From an uncultured Oscillospiraceae bacterium (GTDB lineage: Bacteria; Bacillota; Clostridia; Oscillospirales; Ruminococcaceae): 64,000 bases of DNA. Position numbers and translations under genes: made by a program. Positions 50,512 through 60,179 of the stretch are shown one piece after another. The stretch lies in assembly GCA_910586535.1 (NCBI GenBank), contig CAJUHS010000002.1:62001-126000 (forward strand). Reading direction: 5' to 3'. How positions within the stretch are numbered: the stretch's first letter is position 1; every line of letters begins with the position of its first letter. The notes beneath the pieces were generated by a model, which saw only the letters and a list, made by a program, of their open reading frames with translations, ran no database searches and was not told the DNA's origin.

Positions 50512-53500
50512 TCAGAACAGCGATATCTGATTTGACTTAGGCAAAGCTTCAAGCGCGCCGATACCTTCAAGAGTTTCGATAACAGACTTTGTCGCGCCGC
50601 TTCGTTCCTGAAGCTCATCTATCGAAAGCAAATCTCCCTCTTGAACAGCTTCGTAAATTGCCTTTGCAGCGTTTGCACCGACGCCCTTTGCCGAACAGAA
50701 CGGCAGCCGCAGCTTTCCGTCCTCTATCTTGTATTTTTCCGCGTCCGACTTGTATATATCAATAGGCAGGAACTCAAACCCGCGTGCCATCATTTCGTTC
50801 ACTATCATAAGCATATCATATGTGGACGATTCCTTGGCCGTACGTTCGTTACCCTTATTGCGAAGCTCCGATATCTTAAATTTCACTGCTTCCCTGCCCT
50901 GTACAGCAGTCTCCGCGTCAAAATCCTCTCCGCGAACCGTAAATATCGTCGCATAAAACGCCAGCGGCTCGTAAACCTTGTACCACCCCAGCTTCATCGC
51001 CGCTGTAACATACGCCGCCGCATGAGCCTTCGGGAACATATATTTGATCTTCAAGCAGCTGTCTATGTACCACTGAGGAACGTTATGAGCAAGCATATCC
51101 TGCTTCATTTCCTCGGTAAGAAGCTTGGGTGCGTTTCCTTTACGGGTTATCTCCATAATTTTAAAGGACAGCTTGGGATCAAGTCCGTGGTAAATGAGGT
51201 ATGTCATAATGCTGTCACGTGTTCCGATAACATCGGAAATTGTGCAGATATTTTCCTTGATAAGCTCCTGTGCATTACCCAACCAAACATCGGTACCATG
51301 TGATAGTCCCGATATCTGCAAAAGGTCGGAAAAATTCTTCGGCTTAGCTTCAATAAGCATTCCGCGCACAAAGGGCGTACCCATTTCGGGAATAGCTAAC
51401 GTTCCCGTTTCGCAGTCTATGTCCTCGGGTCTCACGCCCAATGCCTCCGTAGACGTACACAAACTAATTACCTTTTCGTCACCCGGAAAAATATCCAAGG
51501 TTTTTCTTCCAGTCATATCCTCAAGATGCTTGTAAAGCGTGGGAACGTCGTGTCCCAGTTCGTCAAGCTTCAGAATGGTATCATGAAGCGAATGGAAGTC
51601 AAAGTGAGTGGTAGTAAAAATAGAATTAGGATCTTCGGCGGGGTGCTGAACGGGAGTAAAGTCATAAACCTCAAACTTTGAGGGAACGACTACCATTCCT
51701 CCCGGGTGCTGCCCGGTAGTACGCTTAACGCCAGTGCAGCCGATAGTAAGACGGTTTATCTCCGCCTTGGAAGCAATTTCTCCCCGCTCGTCAAGGTAGT
51801 GCTTAACATAGCCGTAAGCTGTCTTATCCGCAACCGTACCAATAGTTCCCGCCTTGAAAACGTTGTCCTTGCCGAACAGCTCCTCGGTGTATTTGTGAGC
51901 AAAGGTCTGATATTCACCCGAAAAGTTAAGGTCAATATCGGGAGCCTTGTCTCCGTCAAATCCCAGAAACGTTTCAAATGGAATATCGTGTCCGTCGCGG
52001 TTATAGGGTGTACCGCATTTCTCACAGTTTTTAGGCGGAAGATCATATCCCGAACCAACCGAACCGTCCGTAATAAAAATGCTGTGCTTACAGTTGGGAC
52101 AGACATAATGGGGAGGAAGCGGATTTACCTCGGAAATGCCAGCCATCGAAGCCACAAAGGACGAACCTACCGAACCACGGGAACCTACCTGGTAGCCGTG
52201 CTCATTGGAGTTTGCAACAAGCTTTTGTGCGATCATATAGAGAACAGCAAAGCCGTGCTTGATTATAGAAGTAAGCTCACGGTCAAGACGTTTCGCAACA
52301 AGTTCCGGAACAGGATCTCCGTAGATAGACTTGCACCGTTCCCATGAAATACGTTCCAAATCTTCCTCCGCGCCTGGAATTTCGGGAGTGAACGTTCCGG
52401 GAGGAATAGGCACAACATCTGGATTAACCATGTCCGCAATCTTGTTTGTATTGGTAACGACCACCTCGTAAGCCTTTTCTTTTCCGAGATAGGAAAATTC
52501 CTCAAGCATTTCGTCCGTAGTGCGGAAGTATAAAGAAGCCTGATCTCCAGCATCCTTGAACTTCTGATATGTCAGTATTTTTCGGAAAATACCGTCAGCC
52601 TTGTCCATAAAATGAACGTCGCAGGTCGCTACTACAGGAATATTAAGTTCCTCACCAAGCTTTACAATCTTCCTGTTAAGCTCCCGCAGATCCTCTTCGG
52701 AAGTGATGTTGGGGTACTCGCTGTCTCGTATAAGAAACGAATTGTTTTCAATAGGCTGTATTTCCAAATAATCGTAGAATCGAGCTGTCTCCTTGACGCT
52801 TTCCCACGGGTGACCGTCTTTTACTGCTGAAAACACTTCTCCAGCCTCGCAGGCGCTGCCCACAATAAGACCGTCGCGGTGAGCCATAAGTTCAGATATC
52901 GGTATACGGGGATTACGCTTAAAGTATTTGATGTTTCCATAAGAGATAAGCTTGTAGAGATTTTTCAGGCCTATCGCGTTTTTTACAAGAATGATCTGAT
53001 GATACGACCTGAGCGACCGCGGGTCAACATTTAGTACGCACTTGTTTATTTCGCTGATATTGGATATTTTATGCTCCTCAATAAGTCTGCCGATAAGAAT
53101 AATGTAAATTCTCGCCAGAATTTTTGCATCGTCGTCCGCACGGTGGTGGTTGAAATCTCCCAGACCAAGCTCTTTGGCGACAAAGTCAAGCTTGTGTTTT
53201 TTAAGGTGAGGGAGCATACTCCTGCTCATCTTAACAGTATCAATAGTGGAAAAGCTGAAATCTATGCCGTATCTCTCGCAGCCCGCATTTATAAAGGAAC
53301 AGTCAAAGCTTGCGTTATGTGCAATAAGCACGGGAGCTTGTCCGCAGAATTCTATAAATTTTTTGATGGCTTCCTCCTGAGACGGCGCGCCTTTAACCAT
53401 GTCATCGGTAATGCTTGTCAGCTCGGTTATACGGACAGGTATCTTCCTGCCCGGGTCAACAAAGGTCTGAAAGGTATCCTCAATTTCAAGACCCTTTACT

Positions 53501-54846
53501 CTTACAGCGCCTATTTCAATTATTCTGTCTCCCTGCGCGCTGAAGCCGGTGGTCTCAATATCGAAAACAATTACCTCGCCGTTCAAAGAAACGTCCTTAA
53601 ACACATTGACTGCGTTAGTCCTGTCGTTTACCGAGTAAGCCTCGCAGCCGTAAATGACCTTGAAATCTCCGCCGTTCTTGCGTATCTTTGCAGCAGCCGA
53701 AGCGGCCTCCGGAAAAGCCTGTGCAACGCCGTGGTCTGTGATAGCCATAGCGGTGTGTCCCCATGAATACGCCCTTTCTATCAGCTTTGAAGCTGGAGTT
53801 ATTGCGTCCATGGCGGACATATTGGTATGCAGATGAAGCTCGACTCTTTTGGTTTCGGAAATATCCTTTCGTTCCGTTTTACCGACCTGCATAATGTCGT
53901 TGGCTTTTATCACAAATTCATTGTCGAATGTGTCAAAATCTGCTTTGCCCTTTAGCAGAACAGTACCGCCCTTTTTAAATGCGGCAAGAACATTTTCGTC
54001 CTCTTTATTTTCAAAGCTTTTAACTGAAATAGAGCTTGTATAGTCGGTAATACTTATAGACACCACACGCTTTTCACCGTTTTTGGTGCGTATATCCTTT
54101 TCAGAATAATCAAAAACGTCTCCCCACACGGTAATATTGTTCATCTTGCTCGTGATATCGGAAATATTTATAACAGGCGAATCTATAGTTCTGCCCTTGA
54201 TAAGCTTTGCGCCCTCTTTAAGGATAGGAAGGTCTTTAAAATCAATTGTAATAACAGACTCCTTTGGAACTGACTGAACCTCCCTGCTGTCCGTATACCG
54301 TTCTTCCGGAGGTACTTCTATCGGAGCAGGCATTTCCGAAATGACCTGAGCCATTCTTTTAGCGTAATCGTCTTCCGAAGGCTGAAAATTGCCTTCCGCC
54401 AGAACGACCTTGATATTTGCAGAAAAGACTTCTCTTATAAGCTTTTCAAGCTCAGTATCGGCTCCTGCTTTTTTCAGAGTACCGTAGCCTGCGCCGTTAA
54501 CATTTACAGTAACCGTGCTATCGCAGAAAACATAGTCCGCCCTGTCGAGATGACCGTTGACAACATATAGTCTGCGTTTTAGCATCGACACAATATCCGG
54601 CATACATTTTTCACTAAAAAGCGCAGGACTGTAACGGCAGTTTAACGTAAATGCGCCAATACCCAGATTATTTTTCATTGATTTTTCAAAATCAATTACA
54701 TAATCGTATTTCTGCACCTGTTCGTAGGACGCAAATACAATCAGCTCGCGTTTTTTTTCATTATGGATAAGCTTTAGAGCTTCCCCCCTGCCGATAGAAT
54801 TAGGTATGTCCGAAATAAAGTCGGAAAAAAGTTCCTTTACAAGCAT
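50512..54846 (-). CDS. polC: DNA polymerase III alpha subunit, PolC type
   Basis: The Gram-positive replicative polymerase with built-in proofreading, 1444 residues. An N-terminal domain and an OB-fold (about 230-310, VWGDVFDYSEK) precede a split PHP domain (VELHLHTNMSAMDAITP, about 333). The DEDD 3'-5' exonuclease follows (VIVFDIETTGFSAQGDRIIE, about 425). The polymerase palm has GSVGSSFVA and DKAPDIDLNFSGEYQ (catalytic aspartates near 970), and a zinc-finger-like CPNCKH...CEKCGTPY lies before it. It is complete and canonical. Confidence 0.97.
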   Translation of the reverse strand: MLVKELFSDFISDIPNSIGRGEALKLIHNEKKRELIVFASYEQVQKYDYVIDFEKSMKNNLGIGAFTLNCRYSPALFSEKCMPDIVSMLKRRLYVVNGHLDRADYVFCDSTVTVNVNGAGYGTLKKAGADTELEKLIREVFSANIKVVLAEGNFQPSEDDYAKRMAQVISEMPAPIEVPPEERYTDSREVQSVPKESVITIDFKDLPILKEGAKLIKGRTIDSPVINISDITSKMNNITVWGDVFDYSEKDIRTKNGEKRVVSISITDYTSSISVKSFENKEDENVLAAFKKGGTVLLKGKADFDTFDNEFVIKANDIMQVGKTERKDISETKRVELHLHTNMSAMDAITPASKLIERAYSWGHTAMAITDHGVAQAFPEAASAAAKIRKNGGDFKVIYGCEAYSVNDRTNAVNVFKDVSLNGEVIVFDIETTGFSAQGDRIIEIGAVRVKGLEIEDTFQTFVDPGRKIPVRITELTSITDDMVKGAPSQEEAIKKFIEFCGQAPVLIAHNASFDCSFINAGCERYGIDFSFSTIDTVKMSRSMLPHLKKHKLDFVAKELGLGDFNHHRADDDAKILARIYIILIGRLIEEHKISNISEINKCVLNVDPRSLRSYHQIILVKNAIGLKNLYKLISYGNIKYFKRNPRIPISELMAHRDGLIVGSACEAGEVFSAVKDGHPWESVKETARFYDYLEIQPIENNSFLIRDSEYPNITSEEDLRELNRKIVKLGEELNIPVVATCDVHFMDKADGIFRKILTYQKFKDAGDQASLYFRTTDEMLEEFSYLGKEKAYEVVVTNTNKIADMVNPDVVPIPPGTFTPEIPGAEEDLERISWERCKSIYGDPVPELVAKRLDRELTSIIKHGFAVLYMIAQKLVANSNEHGYQVGSRGSVGSSFVASMAGISEVNPLPPHYVCPNCKHSIFITDGSVGSGYDLPPKNCEKCGTPYNRDGHDIPFETFLGFDGDKAPDIDLNFSGEYQTFAHKYTEELFGKDNVFKAGTIGTVADKTAYGYVKHYLDERGEIASKAEINRLTIGCTGVKRTTGQHPGGMVVVPSKFEVYDFTPVQHPAEDPNSIFTTTHFDFHSLHDTILKLDELGHDVPTLYKHLEDMTGRKTLDIFPGDEKVISLCTSTEALGVRPEDIDCETGTLAIPEMGTPFVRGMLIEAKPKNFSDLLQISGLSHGTDVWLGNAQELIKENICTISDVIGTRDSIMTYLIYHGLDPKLSFKIMEITRKGNAPKLLTEEMKQDMLAHNVPQWYIDSCLKIKYMFPKAHAAAYVTAAMKLGWYKVYEPLAFYATIFTVRGEDFDAETAVQGREAVKFKISELRNKGNERTAKESSTYDMLMIVNEMMARGFEFLPIDIYKSDAEKYKIEDGKLRLPFCSAKGVGANAAKAIYEAVQEGDLLSIDELQERSGATKSVIETLEGIGALEALPKSNQISLF

Positions 54847-54862
54847 TAATTTTCACCGATTC

Positions 54863-55900
54863 CTAAAGTTTTTCTATTTCCTCTAAAAGCTCCGTCAGTA
54901 TTAAATCTTCGGGTATCTTGCGCACTATCTCTCCCTTTCTGAAAAGTACTGCGCAGCCATCTCCCCCCGCTATTCCGACGTCTGCCTCTCTTGCTTCTCC
55001 GGGACCGTTCACCACGCAGCCCATTACTGCCACAGTTATGTCCTTGTCAATGTACCTGACCGCCTCTTCAACTTTTTCAGCAAGTGAAATAAGATCAATT
55101 TTTGTACGTCCGCAAGTGGGACAGGAAACAAGTCTTACCCCTCTGCCCTTTCCTACTGCGGAAAGAATATCCCTTGCGGCGTAAAGTTCCTCAACAGGAT
55201 CTGCGGTAAGAGAAACACGGATAGTCTCACCTATTCCGTCCGCAAGGAGAGAACCTATCCCCACAGCTGATTTTATTATTCCCATGCGCTTTGTACCCGC
55301 CTCGGTAACGCCTAAATGAAGAGGGTAATCGGTATTCTCAGCAAGAAGCCGATAACCCTTTATCATGGTGGGAACGTCCGATGATTTTATGGAGATAACA
55401 ATATCATGAAAATCGCACCGCTCCAGAAGCTCCGCATGGCGAAGCGCGCTTTCGCAAAGAGCCTCCGCCGTAGGCGAACCGTATTTCGCCAGAATATCCT
55501 TTTCCAGCGAACCGGAGTTTACCCCTATCCGTATGGGAATATTTTTAGCCCCGCAAGCGTCAGCAACAGCCTTTACCCTGTCAAAATCCCCGATATTTCC
55601 AGGATTTATCCGTATCTTGTCTATACCTGCGGAAACACTTTCCAGCGCAAGCCTGTAGTCGAAATGAATATCCGCCACAAGAGGTATTTTTACAGCACTT
55701 TTTATGGCTGGAATAAGCTTTACCGCCGCCATATCGGGAATTGCCGCTCGAATTATTTCACAGCCCGCTTTTTCAAGCTCCGCCGCTTGACGAACGCTTC
55801 CCTCAATATCACTTGCGGGAACGTTAAGCATAGATTGTATGTAAATTTTATTGCCATCAAGTGTACAGTCTCCAACCTTTACAGCGTGTACAGAACGCAT
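54863..55900 (-). CDS. ispG: 4-hydroxy-3-methylbut-2-enyl diphosphate synthase IspG (GcpE)
   Basis: Penultimate step of the MEP isoprenoid pathway, reductive opening of MEcPP. The 345-residue protein has a TIM barrel, and the C-terminal 4Fe-4S ligands are CPTCGRTKID and GCVVNGPGEAREADVG. Together with dxr encoded upstream this shows the MEP route. An AAAGGTTG ribosome site lies at the end of the DHFR-like gene. Confidence 0.97.
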   Translation of the reverse strand: MRSVHAVKVGDCTLDGNKIYIQSMLNVPASDIEGSVRQAAELEKAGCEIIRAAIPDMAAVKLIPAIKSAVKIPLVADIHFDYRLALESVSAGIDKIRINPGNIGDFDRVKAVADACGAKNIPIRIGVNSGSLEKDILAKYGSPTAEALCESALRHAELLERCDFHDIVISIKSSDVPTMIKGYRLLAENTDYPLHLGVTEAGTKRMGIIKSAVGIGSLLADGIGETIRVSLTADPVEELYAARDILSAVGKGRGVRLVSCPTCGRTKIDLISLAEKVEEAVRYIDKDITVAVMGCVVNGPGEAREADVGIAGGDGCAVLFRKGEIVRKIPEDLILTELLEEIEKL

Positions 55901-55901
55901 T

Positions 55902-56423
55902 TTATTTCAACCTTTCATATATAATTTCTATAATTTCATTGCAAACCTTTTCTTTCAGCAATTTAAGCTTTATTTTCTTGTCAATATCTGCGAATAACCG
56001 GACTCCCCCTCCCAATATCACAGGAATAATAGAAATATGAAATATGTCAATAAGTCCGTCAGACATAAGCTGTCTGACAATATCCGCTCCGCCGCATATC
56101 CAAATATTCTTACCCTCACTCTCAATTATATCTCTTATAAGAGTACAAGGCGAACCGCTGTAAAAAACAACATTTTCATATTGACAGGCAATATCGTGAG
56201 TAATTACATAGCTTGTAAAATCCTTATATATCCACTCATTTGGCGAAAGCTCCGTTACAATTTGCCTATAGGTTTTATTTCCCATTATTACCGTGTCAAT
56301 ATCCTTTACAAACTTGGAATAGCTGTCCTCGTTGTCATATCCGTCAAGCCATTCTACATTACCATTAATGTCAGCAATATAACCGTCCAAACTCATTGCA
56401 ATATATAAAATAACTTTTCTCAC
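55902..56423 (-). CDS. Dihydrofolate reductase / RibD C-terminal-domain family protein
   Basis: A 173-residue reductase-fold protein: YIAMSLDGYIADINGNVEWL at the start, DTVIMGNKTYRQIV, and WICGGADIVRQLMSDGLID, the NADPH-binding pattern of the YyaP/YwjB group. It lacks the features needed to call a true DHFR. The start is a GTG at 56423 with GGAGG 7 nt upstream; an earlier in-frame ATG would overlap the preceding gene. It is placed 1 nt before ispG, apparently inserted into the housekeeping series. Confidence 0.8.
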   Translation of the reverse strand: MRKVILYIAMSLDGYIADINGNVEWLDGYDNEDSYSKFVKDIDTVIMGNKTYRQIVTELSPNEWIYKDFTSYVITHDIACQYENVVFYSGSPCTLIRDIIESEGKNIWICGGADIVRQLMSDGLIDIFHISIIPVILGGGVRLFADIDKKIKLKLLKEKVCNEIIEIIYERLK

Positions 56424-56454
56424 AAACTTTCCTCCAAAATTTTCCGCAGAAAAA

Positions 56455-56880
56455 TTACAATTTACTTTGCTTTGCTTCAAGTATTTCAAGCATTTTCACG
56501 ACATTTTTCTCCTGATTTGGCAGCTTTGAACCCGCAACCTTAGGCGCAAACTGAAACTTCACCGTCCGCTTTTTGCCGTCGTCGAAAACCACGGTAACAA
56601 CTTTCTGTCCCAGAAGCGCCGGCTTGATCTTTATCTGCACAATATCTTCCATATTATAGGCAGCAGATTCATCGTTGATAGTGTGATACTTGCAGCACAA
56701 AAGCCGTCCCATATCGGTTATGCCGGCATAGCCTGTGATAATGTCGCTGCTGCGCGCAAAAAATCCGGTAGGCTTGAAAAGACAGTACACCGCCGTTTCC
56801 AAGCGTTCGCTTCCGATAAGGAGCTTCTCCAGTGCGGCGTTCATTTCCTCGTCTGTATACTTTTTTGTAAAGCTGCTCAT
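56455..56880 (-). CDS. PH-like-domain protein of unknown function
   Basis: A 141-residue soluble protein. After an N-terminal helix (EEMNAALEKLLIG) the sequence alternates short beta strands (AVYCLFKPTGFF, GYAGITDMGRLLCCKY, VVTVVFDDGKKRTVKFQF), ending in a helix, which resembles a bacterial PH-like domain. This is inference from pattern only. It lies directly after rseP. Confidence 0.65.
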   Translation of the reverse strand: MSSFTKKYTDEEMNAALEKLLIGSERLETAVYCLFKPTGFFARSSDIITGYAGITDMGRLLCCKYHTINDESAAYNMEDIVQIKIKPALLGQKVVTVVFDDGKKRTVKFQFAPKVAGSKLPNQEKNVVKMLEILEAKQSKL

Positions 56881-56894
56881 TTTCCTGCCCCTGA

Positions 56895-57938
56895 TTATTT
56901 TATAAAAATATTTTTTACATCATTGAAAGTAACAAATATCATCAGCAGCATTAAAGCCGCAAATCCTACAAAATGTATCATACCCTCGGTCTCAGCCTTC
57001 AATGCCTTGCGGCGCACTGCCTCTATCAGCAGGAAAACCAGTCTTCCGCCGTCAAGAGCGGGTATTGGAAGCAGATTGAAAATACCGATATTTATCGTCA
57101 CCAGAGTGGCAATATCCAGAATAAAGCTGAAATCAAAACCGCTTTTTTCGGTAACGTCCCCGATGACCGTCACTATTCCCACGGGACCCTGCAAATCATT
57201 CAGCCCGTACTTTCCGACAATGATGTCCCGCAAAGACATAAGGACTATCCTGCCGTAGTACACAGCATTTTTAAATCCGTACGGAATAATATTTGCGGGA
57301 GTCACCTTTTCTTTCAAAACTTTGAAATCGTAGATCAAAGTATTTTTTCCCGTTTCCTTATCAGCTTCCACAGCAAATTTTACTCCGTTTACCGCCACAT
57401 TTTTGCCGTCCCTCTTTACAACAAAATCAACAACACCGTCCTCGTCGTTTCCAAGCTGATAAGTAATGTCCTTTACCGAAAAGATATGCACGCCGTTTAT
57501 CTCCGTTATTTTGTCACCAAGCTGCAAACCGTACCTTGAACTGGCAGCGTCCTCGGAAAACCAAACTATCTGCGTAGACACCGCACCGCCCTCCACAAGG
57601 AGAAGGATCAACGAAAGAATAAATCCGAGAACAAGGTTCATCACCGCACCCGCAGCAATAGTAGCCATTCTTGCCCACACGGGCTTTTGACGGAATGAAT
57701 CAGGAGTACACCTTTCCTCGTCCTCGCCCATTGCACAAAAGCCGCCTATAGGCAGCAATCTTATAGTGTAAAGGGTATCACCTTTCTGCTTCTTAAATAT
57801 CACAGGACCCATGCCTACTGCAAATTCGTCCACTCTTATGCCGCAAAGTTTTGCAACGGTGAAGTGTCCCAGCTCGTGGATAATTATTATCAGACAAAAA
57901 AACACAGCGGCAATCAAAATTGAAAGAAAAGTATTCAT
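56895..57938 (-). CDS. rseP: Site-2 intramembrane zinc metalloprotease RseP
   Basis: A 347-residue membrane protease that cleaves membrane-bound anti-sigma factors or other substrates inside the bilayer. The zinc site is IIHELGHFTVAKL (HExxH, about residues 20-24), and the third ligand is in NIGIFNLLPIPALDGGRL (NxxPxPxLDG). One PDZ domain lies at about 120-190. It follows dxr by 18 nt, the standard order. Confidence 0.96.
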   Translation of the reverse strand: MNTFLSILIAAVFFCLIIIIHELGHFTVAKLCGIRVDEFAVGMGPVIFKKQKGDTLYTIRLLPIGGFCAMGEDEERCTPDSFRQKPVWARMATIAAGAVMNLVLGFILSLILLLVEGGAVSTQIVWFSEDAASSRYGLQLGDKITEINGVHIFSVKDITYQLGNDEDGVVDFVVKRDGKNVAVNGVKFAVEADKETGKNTLIYDFKVLKEKVTPANIIPYGFKNAVYYGRIVLMSLRDIIVGKYGLNDLQGPVGIVTVIGDVTEKSGFDFSFILDIATLVTINIGIFNLLPIPALDGGRLVFLLIEAVRRKALKAETEGMIHFVGFAALMLLMIFVTFNDVKNIFIK

Positions 57939-57956
57939 AAAACCTCGCCTACTCGT

Positions 57957-59102
57957 TTAATAATTTATTTCGTTAAAGACAAAATTACGTGCAGCCATTT
58001 CGGCTCTTTTAATATCCTCATAGGTATCAAATGGCATTTCGGGAAGTCTGTCAAGGGATTTCCTTACAAGCTCACCTATTTTAAGGAATGGAATCTCCCT
58101 GCTAAGAAACAGCCCTACCGCTTCCTCGTTTACGGCATTCACAACGCAGGGATAGGCTCCTCCGCGGTTTATCGCCTCAATGCAGCCGCTGAGACAGTCA
58201 AACGTCTCAAAATCAGGTTTGAAAAAAGTGAGCGTTCCGTAATCGGTAAAGGACAGCGGCTTTACATCGCACTCAACCCTTTCAGGATACAGAAGCGCGT
58301 ACTGAATTGGTATTTTCATATCTGGTACGCCCAACTGCGCGATCACTGAACGATCTTTGAATTCCACTGCGGAATGAATAACGCTTTCACGGTTCACAAC
58401 TATCTCAATATTCCGAGGACTTACACCAAAAAGCCACTTTGCCTCAATAAATTCCAGCCCCTTGTTCATAAGCGTGGCGGAGTCAATAGTTATCTTGTTT
58501 CCCATAGACCAGTTGGGGTGATTTAAAGCCTGTTCAACGGTAACGTCCTCGAGCTCATACTTTTTCAACCCGAAAAACGGTCCGCCCGAAGCAGTAAGAA
58601 TTATTTTGCTCAACTGCTTTTTATCGTTCCCCTGCAAGCATTGAAATATTGCAGAATGCTCGCTGTCTATCGGATAGATATTCACACCGTTTTTTTCCGC
58701 CTCGGACATGACGATATGACCTCCTACAACAAGAGTTTCCTTGTTGGCAAGAGCCACATCTACGCCGTTTTCTATTGCCGTAAGAGTAGGAAGCAAACCA
58801 ACCATTCCGACCACAGAATTTACAAACAAATCGGCTGTCTTGTCCGAAGCGATTTCGCACAGCCCTTCCATTCCGCAAAGTACTTTTATCCCAGTATCAG
58901 CAAGACGCTCGCGCATTTCAAGGTAGTGTCCGTCGCTGTAAACGCATACTTTTTCCACAGAAAACTCTCTTGCCTGATTTTCAAGCAAAGCCGTGCTGCT
59001 GTGTGCAGCCAAAGCCTTTACAGTAATATTATGCTTACGGCAAACGTCTAATGTCTGTTTCCCTATAGACCCGGTTGAACCGATCAGAGTAATAGTTTTC
59101 AC
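57957..59102 (-). CDS. dxr: 1-deoxy-D-xylulose 5-phosphate reductoisomerase Dxr
   Basis: First committed step of the MEP pathway, DXP to MEP with NADPH. The 381-residue protein has the Rossmann motif GSTGSIGKQTLDVC, the metal site in PIDSEHSAIFQCL, and the substrate loop LTASGGPFFG. The start is a GTG at 59102: AAAGGAA lies 8 nt upstream, and an upstream ATG at 59119 would overlap that site. A three-part hairpin region precedes it. Confidence 0.95.
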   Translation of the reverse strand: MKTITLIGSTGSIGKQTLDVCRKHNITVKALAAHSSTALLENQAREFSVEKVCVYSDGHYLEMRERLADTGIKVLCGMEGLCEIASDKTADLFVNSVVGMVGLLPTLTAIENGVDVALANKETLVVGGHIVMSEAEKNGVNIYPIDSEHSAIFQCLQGNDKKQLSKIILTASGGPFFGLKKYELEDVTVEQALNHPNWSMGNKITIDSATLMNKGLEFIEAKWLFGVSPRNIEIVVNRESVIHSAVEFKDRSVIAQLGVPDMKIPIQYALLYPERVECDVKPLSFTDYGTLTFFKPDFETFDCLSGCIEAINRGGAYPCVVNAVNEEAVGLFLSREIPFLKIGELVRKSLDRLPEMPFDTYEDIKRAEMAARNFVFNEINY

Positions 59103-59145
59103 TTTAAAAATTCCTTTCATACTGAAAACTAATAAAAAAGTATAT

Positions 59146-59260
59146 AAAAAGTCTGCACAAAAACTTGCATATATGTGTTTTTGTGCAGATTTTTTATCTG
59201 CACTTTTATCAAATTTTAGGAGCAAAACACATATCAGGCGTACAAATTGTTTTGTACGCC
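59146..59260 (-). promoter_or_regulatory. Attenuator-like leader between cdsA and dxr
   Basis: Minus-strand order: hairpin 1 (59260-59237, 10-bp stem, TTGT-type loop) just after the cdsA stop. Then segment A (59203-59196), segment B (59190-59177) and segment C (59164-59152). B pairs with C over 13 bp and is followed by C and five T, forming a terminator. B can instead pair with A over 8 bp, which would prevent it. The dxr start is 44 nt after the T-run. Regulation is inferred; the pairing is seen. Confidence 0.6.
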
Positions 59261-59278
59261 CGATTTTCGTCCTAATTT

Positions 59279-60121
59279 TTAACTAAATAAAGTAATGTGG
59301 CTTAGCGTAAACATCATAAACGGCGCAACAAAAAGTACGCTGTCAAATCTGTCCATAAGCCCTCCGTGACCCGGCATTATGTTTCCAAAATCCTTTATGC
59401 CAAACTGACGCTTTATCAGCGAAGCGGACAGGTCTCCCACTATTCCGAGAACGCCGCATACAATTCCCATAAGCACAAGCCACAAGTAATTTACCTCAAA
59501 GGACACGCCGAAATGCCCCATAACCAAGCGGTACAGAAAAGCATAAACCGCAAAAACCAACCCAACAGTTAAAACGCCGCCTATAGCCCCCTCAACTGTC
59601 TTTTTAGGGGATATTTCAGGACAAAGCTTGTGTTTTCCTAAAAATGTACCGACAAAATATGCGCCGGAATCGCCCAGCCATGCTCCCGCAAGGCACAAAA
59701 TAACATAGCAGACTCCGTGCGTTGCGTCAAGATTTTTAAGGGAAACAATACAGCACATGGACAGCGTGGAAAGAAGCGTTACCGCCAGCATACAGCATAT
59801 CTTTTCAAAGGATATGGTCTTGTGCTCCGCGATATACCCAACAAACACGAGAAAAATACATGACGTGGAAACAATATACTTCATTTCCATGCCCTCAAAT
59901 TCCGCAAGGAACGGCATAACTGCAGCAAAAATAACGCACACGATACTGTGAAATTTATGCTTGATACAGTCGCAGGCGGTCAGAAGTTCATACAGCATAA
60001 TAACAGCAATTGCCGAAACTGTGAGATTAAAAACAGGGGTAGCCGACAAAAACAGCACGCCTATCGCTATAGCTATTCCGATCACTGCTGTAATAATCCG
60101 GGTACCCATTGTTACTATCAT
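59279..60121 (-). CDS. cdsA: Phosphatidate cytidylyltransferase CdsA
   Basis: Makes CDP-diacylglycerol, the precursor of anionic phospholipids, in the cytoplasmic membrane. The protein has about eight membrane segments and the C-terminal signature GDLSASLIKRQFGIKDFGNIMPGHGGLMDRFDS region with its conserved Lys-Asp. The frame opens at 60121; an ATG at 60109 (MGTRIITA) fits family starts equally well and has AAGGA 11 nt upstream. It lies 58 nt after uppS. Confidence 0.95.
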   Translation of the reverse strand: MIVTMGTRIITAVIGIAIAIGVLFLSATPVFNLTVSAIAVIMLYELLTACDCIKHKFHSIVCVIFAAVMPFLAEFEGMEMKYIVSTSCIFLVFVGYIAEHKTISFEKICCMLAVTLLSTLSMCCIVSLKNLDATHGVCYVILCLAGAWLGDSGAYFVGTFLGKHKLCPEISPKKTVEGAIGGVLTVGLVFAVYAFLYRLVMGHFGVSFEVNYLWLVLMGIVCGVLGIVGDLSASLIKRQFGIKDFGNIMPGHGGLMDRFDSVLFVAPFMMFTLSHITLFS

Positions 60122-60179
60122 CCTTTTCCGTAAAATTTGCTTTTATGACTTATGTATGAGATATCATACAGGCAAAACG

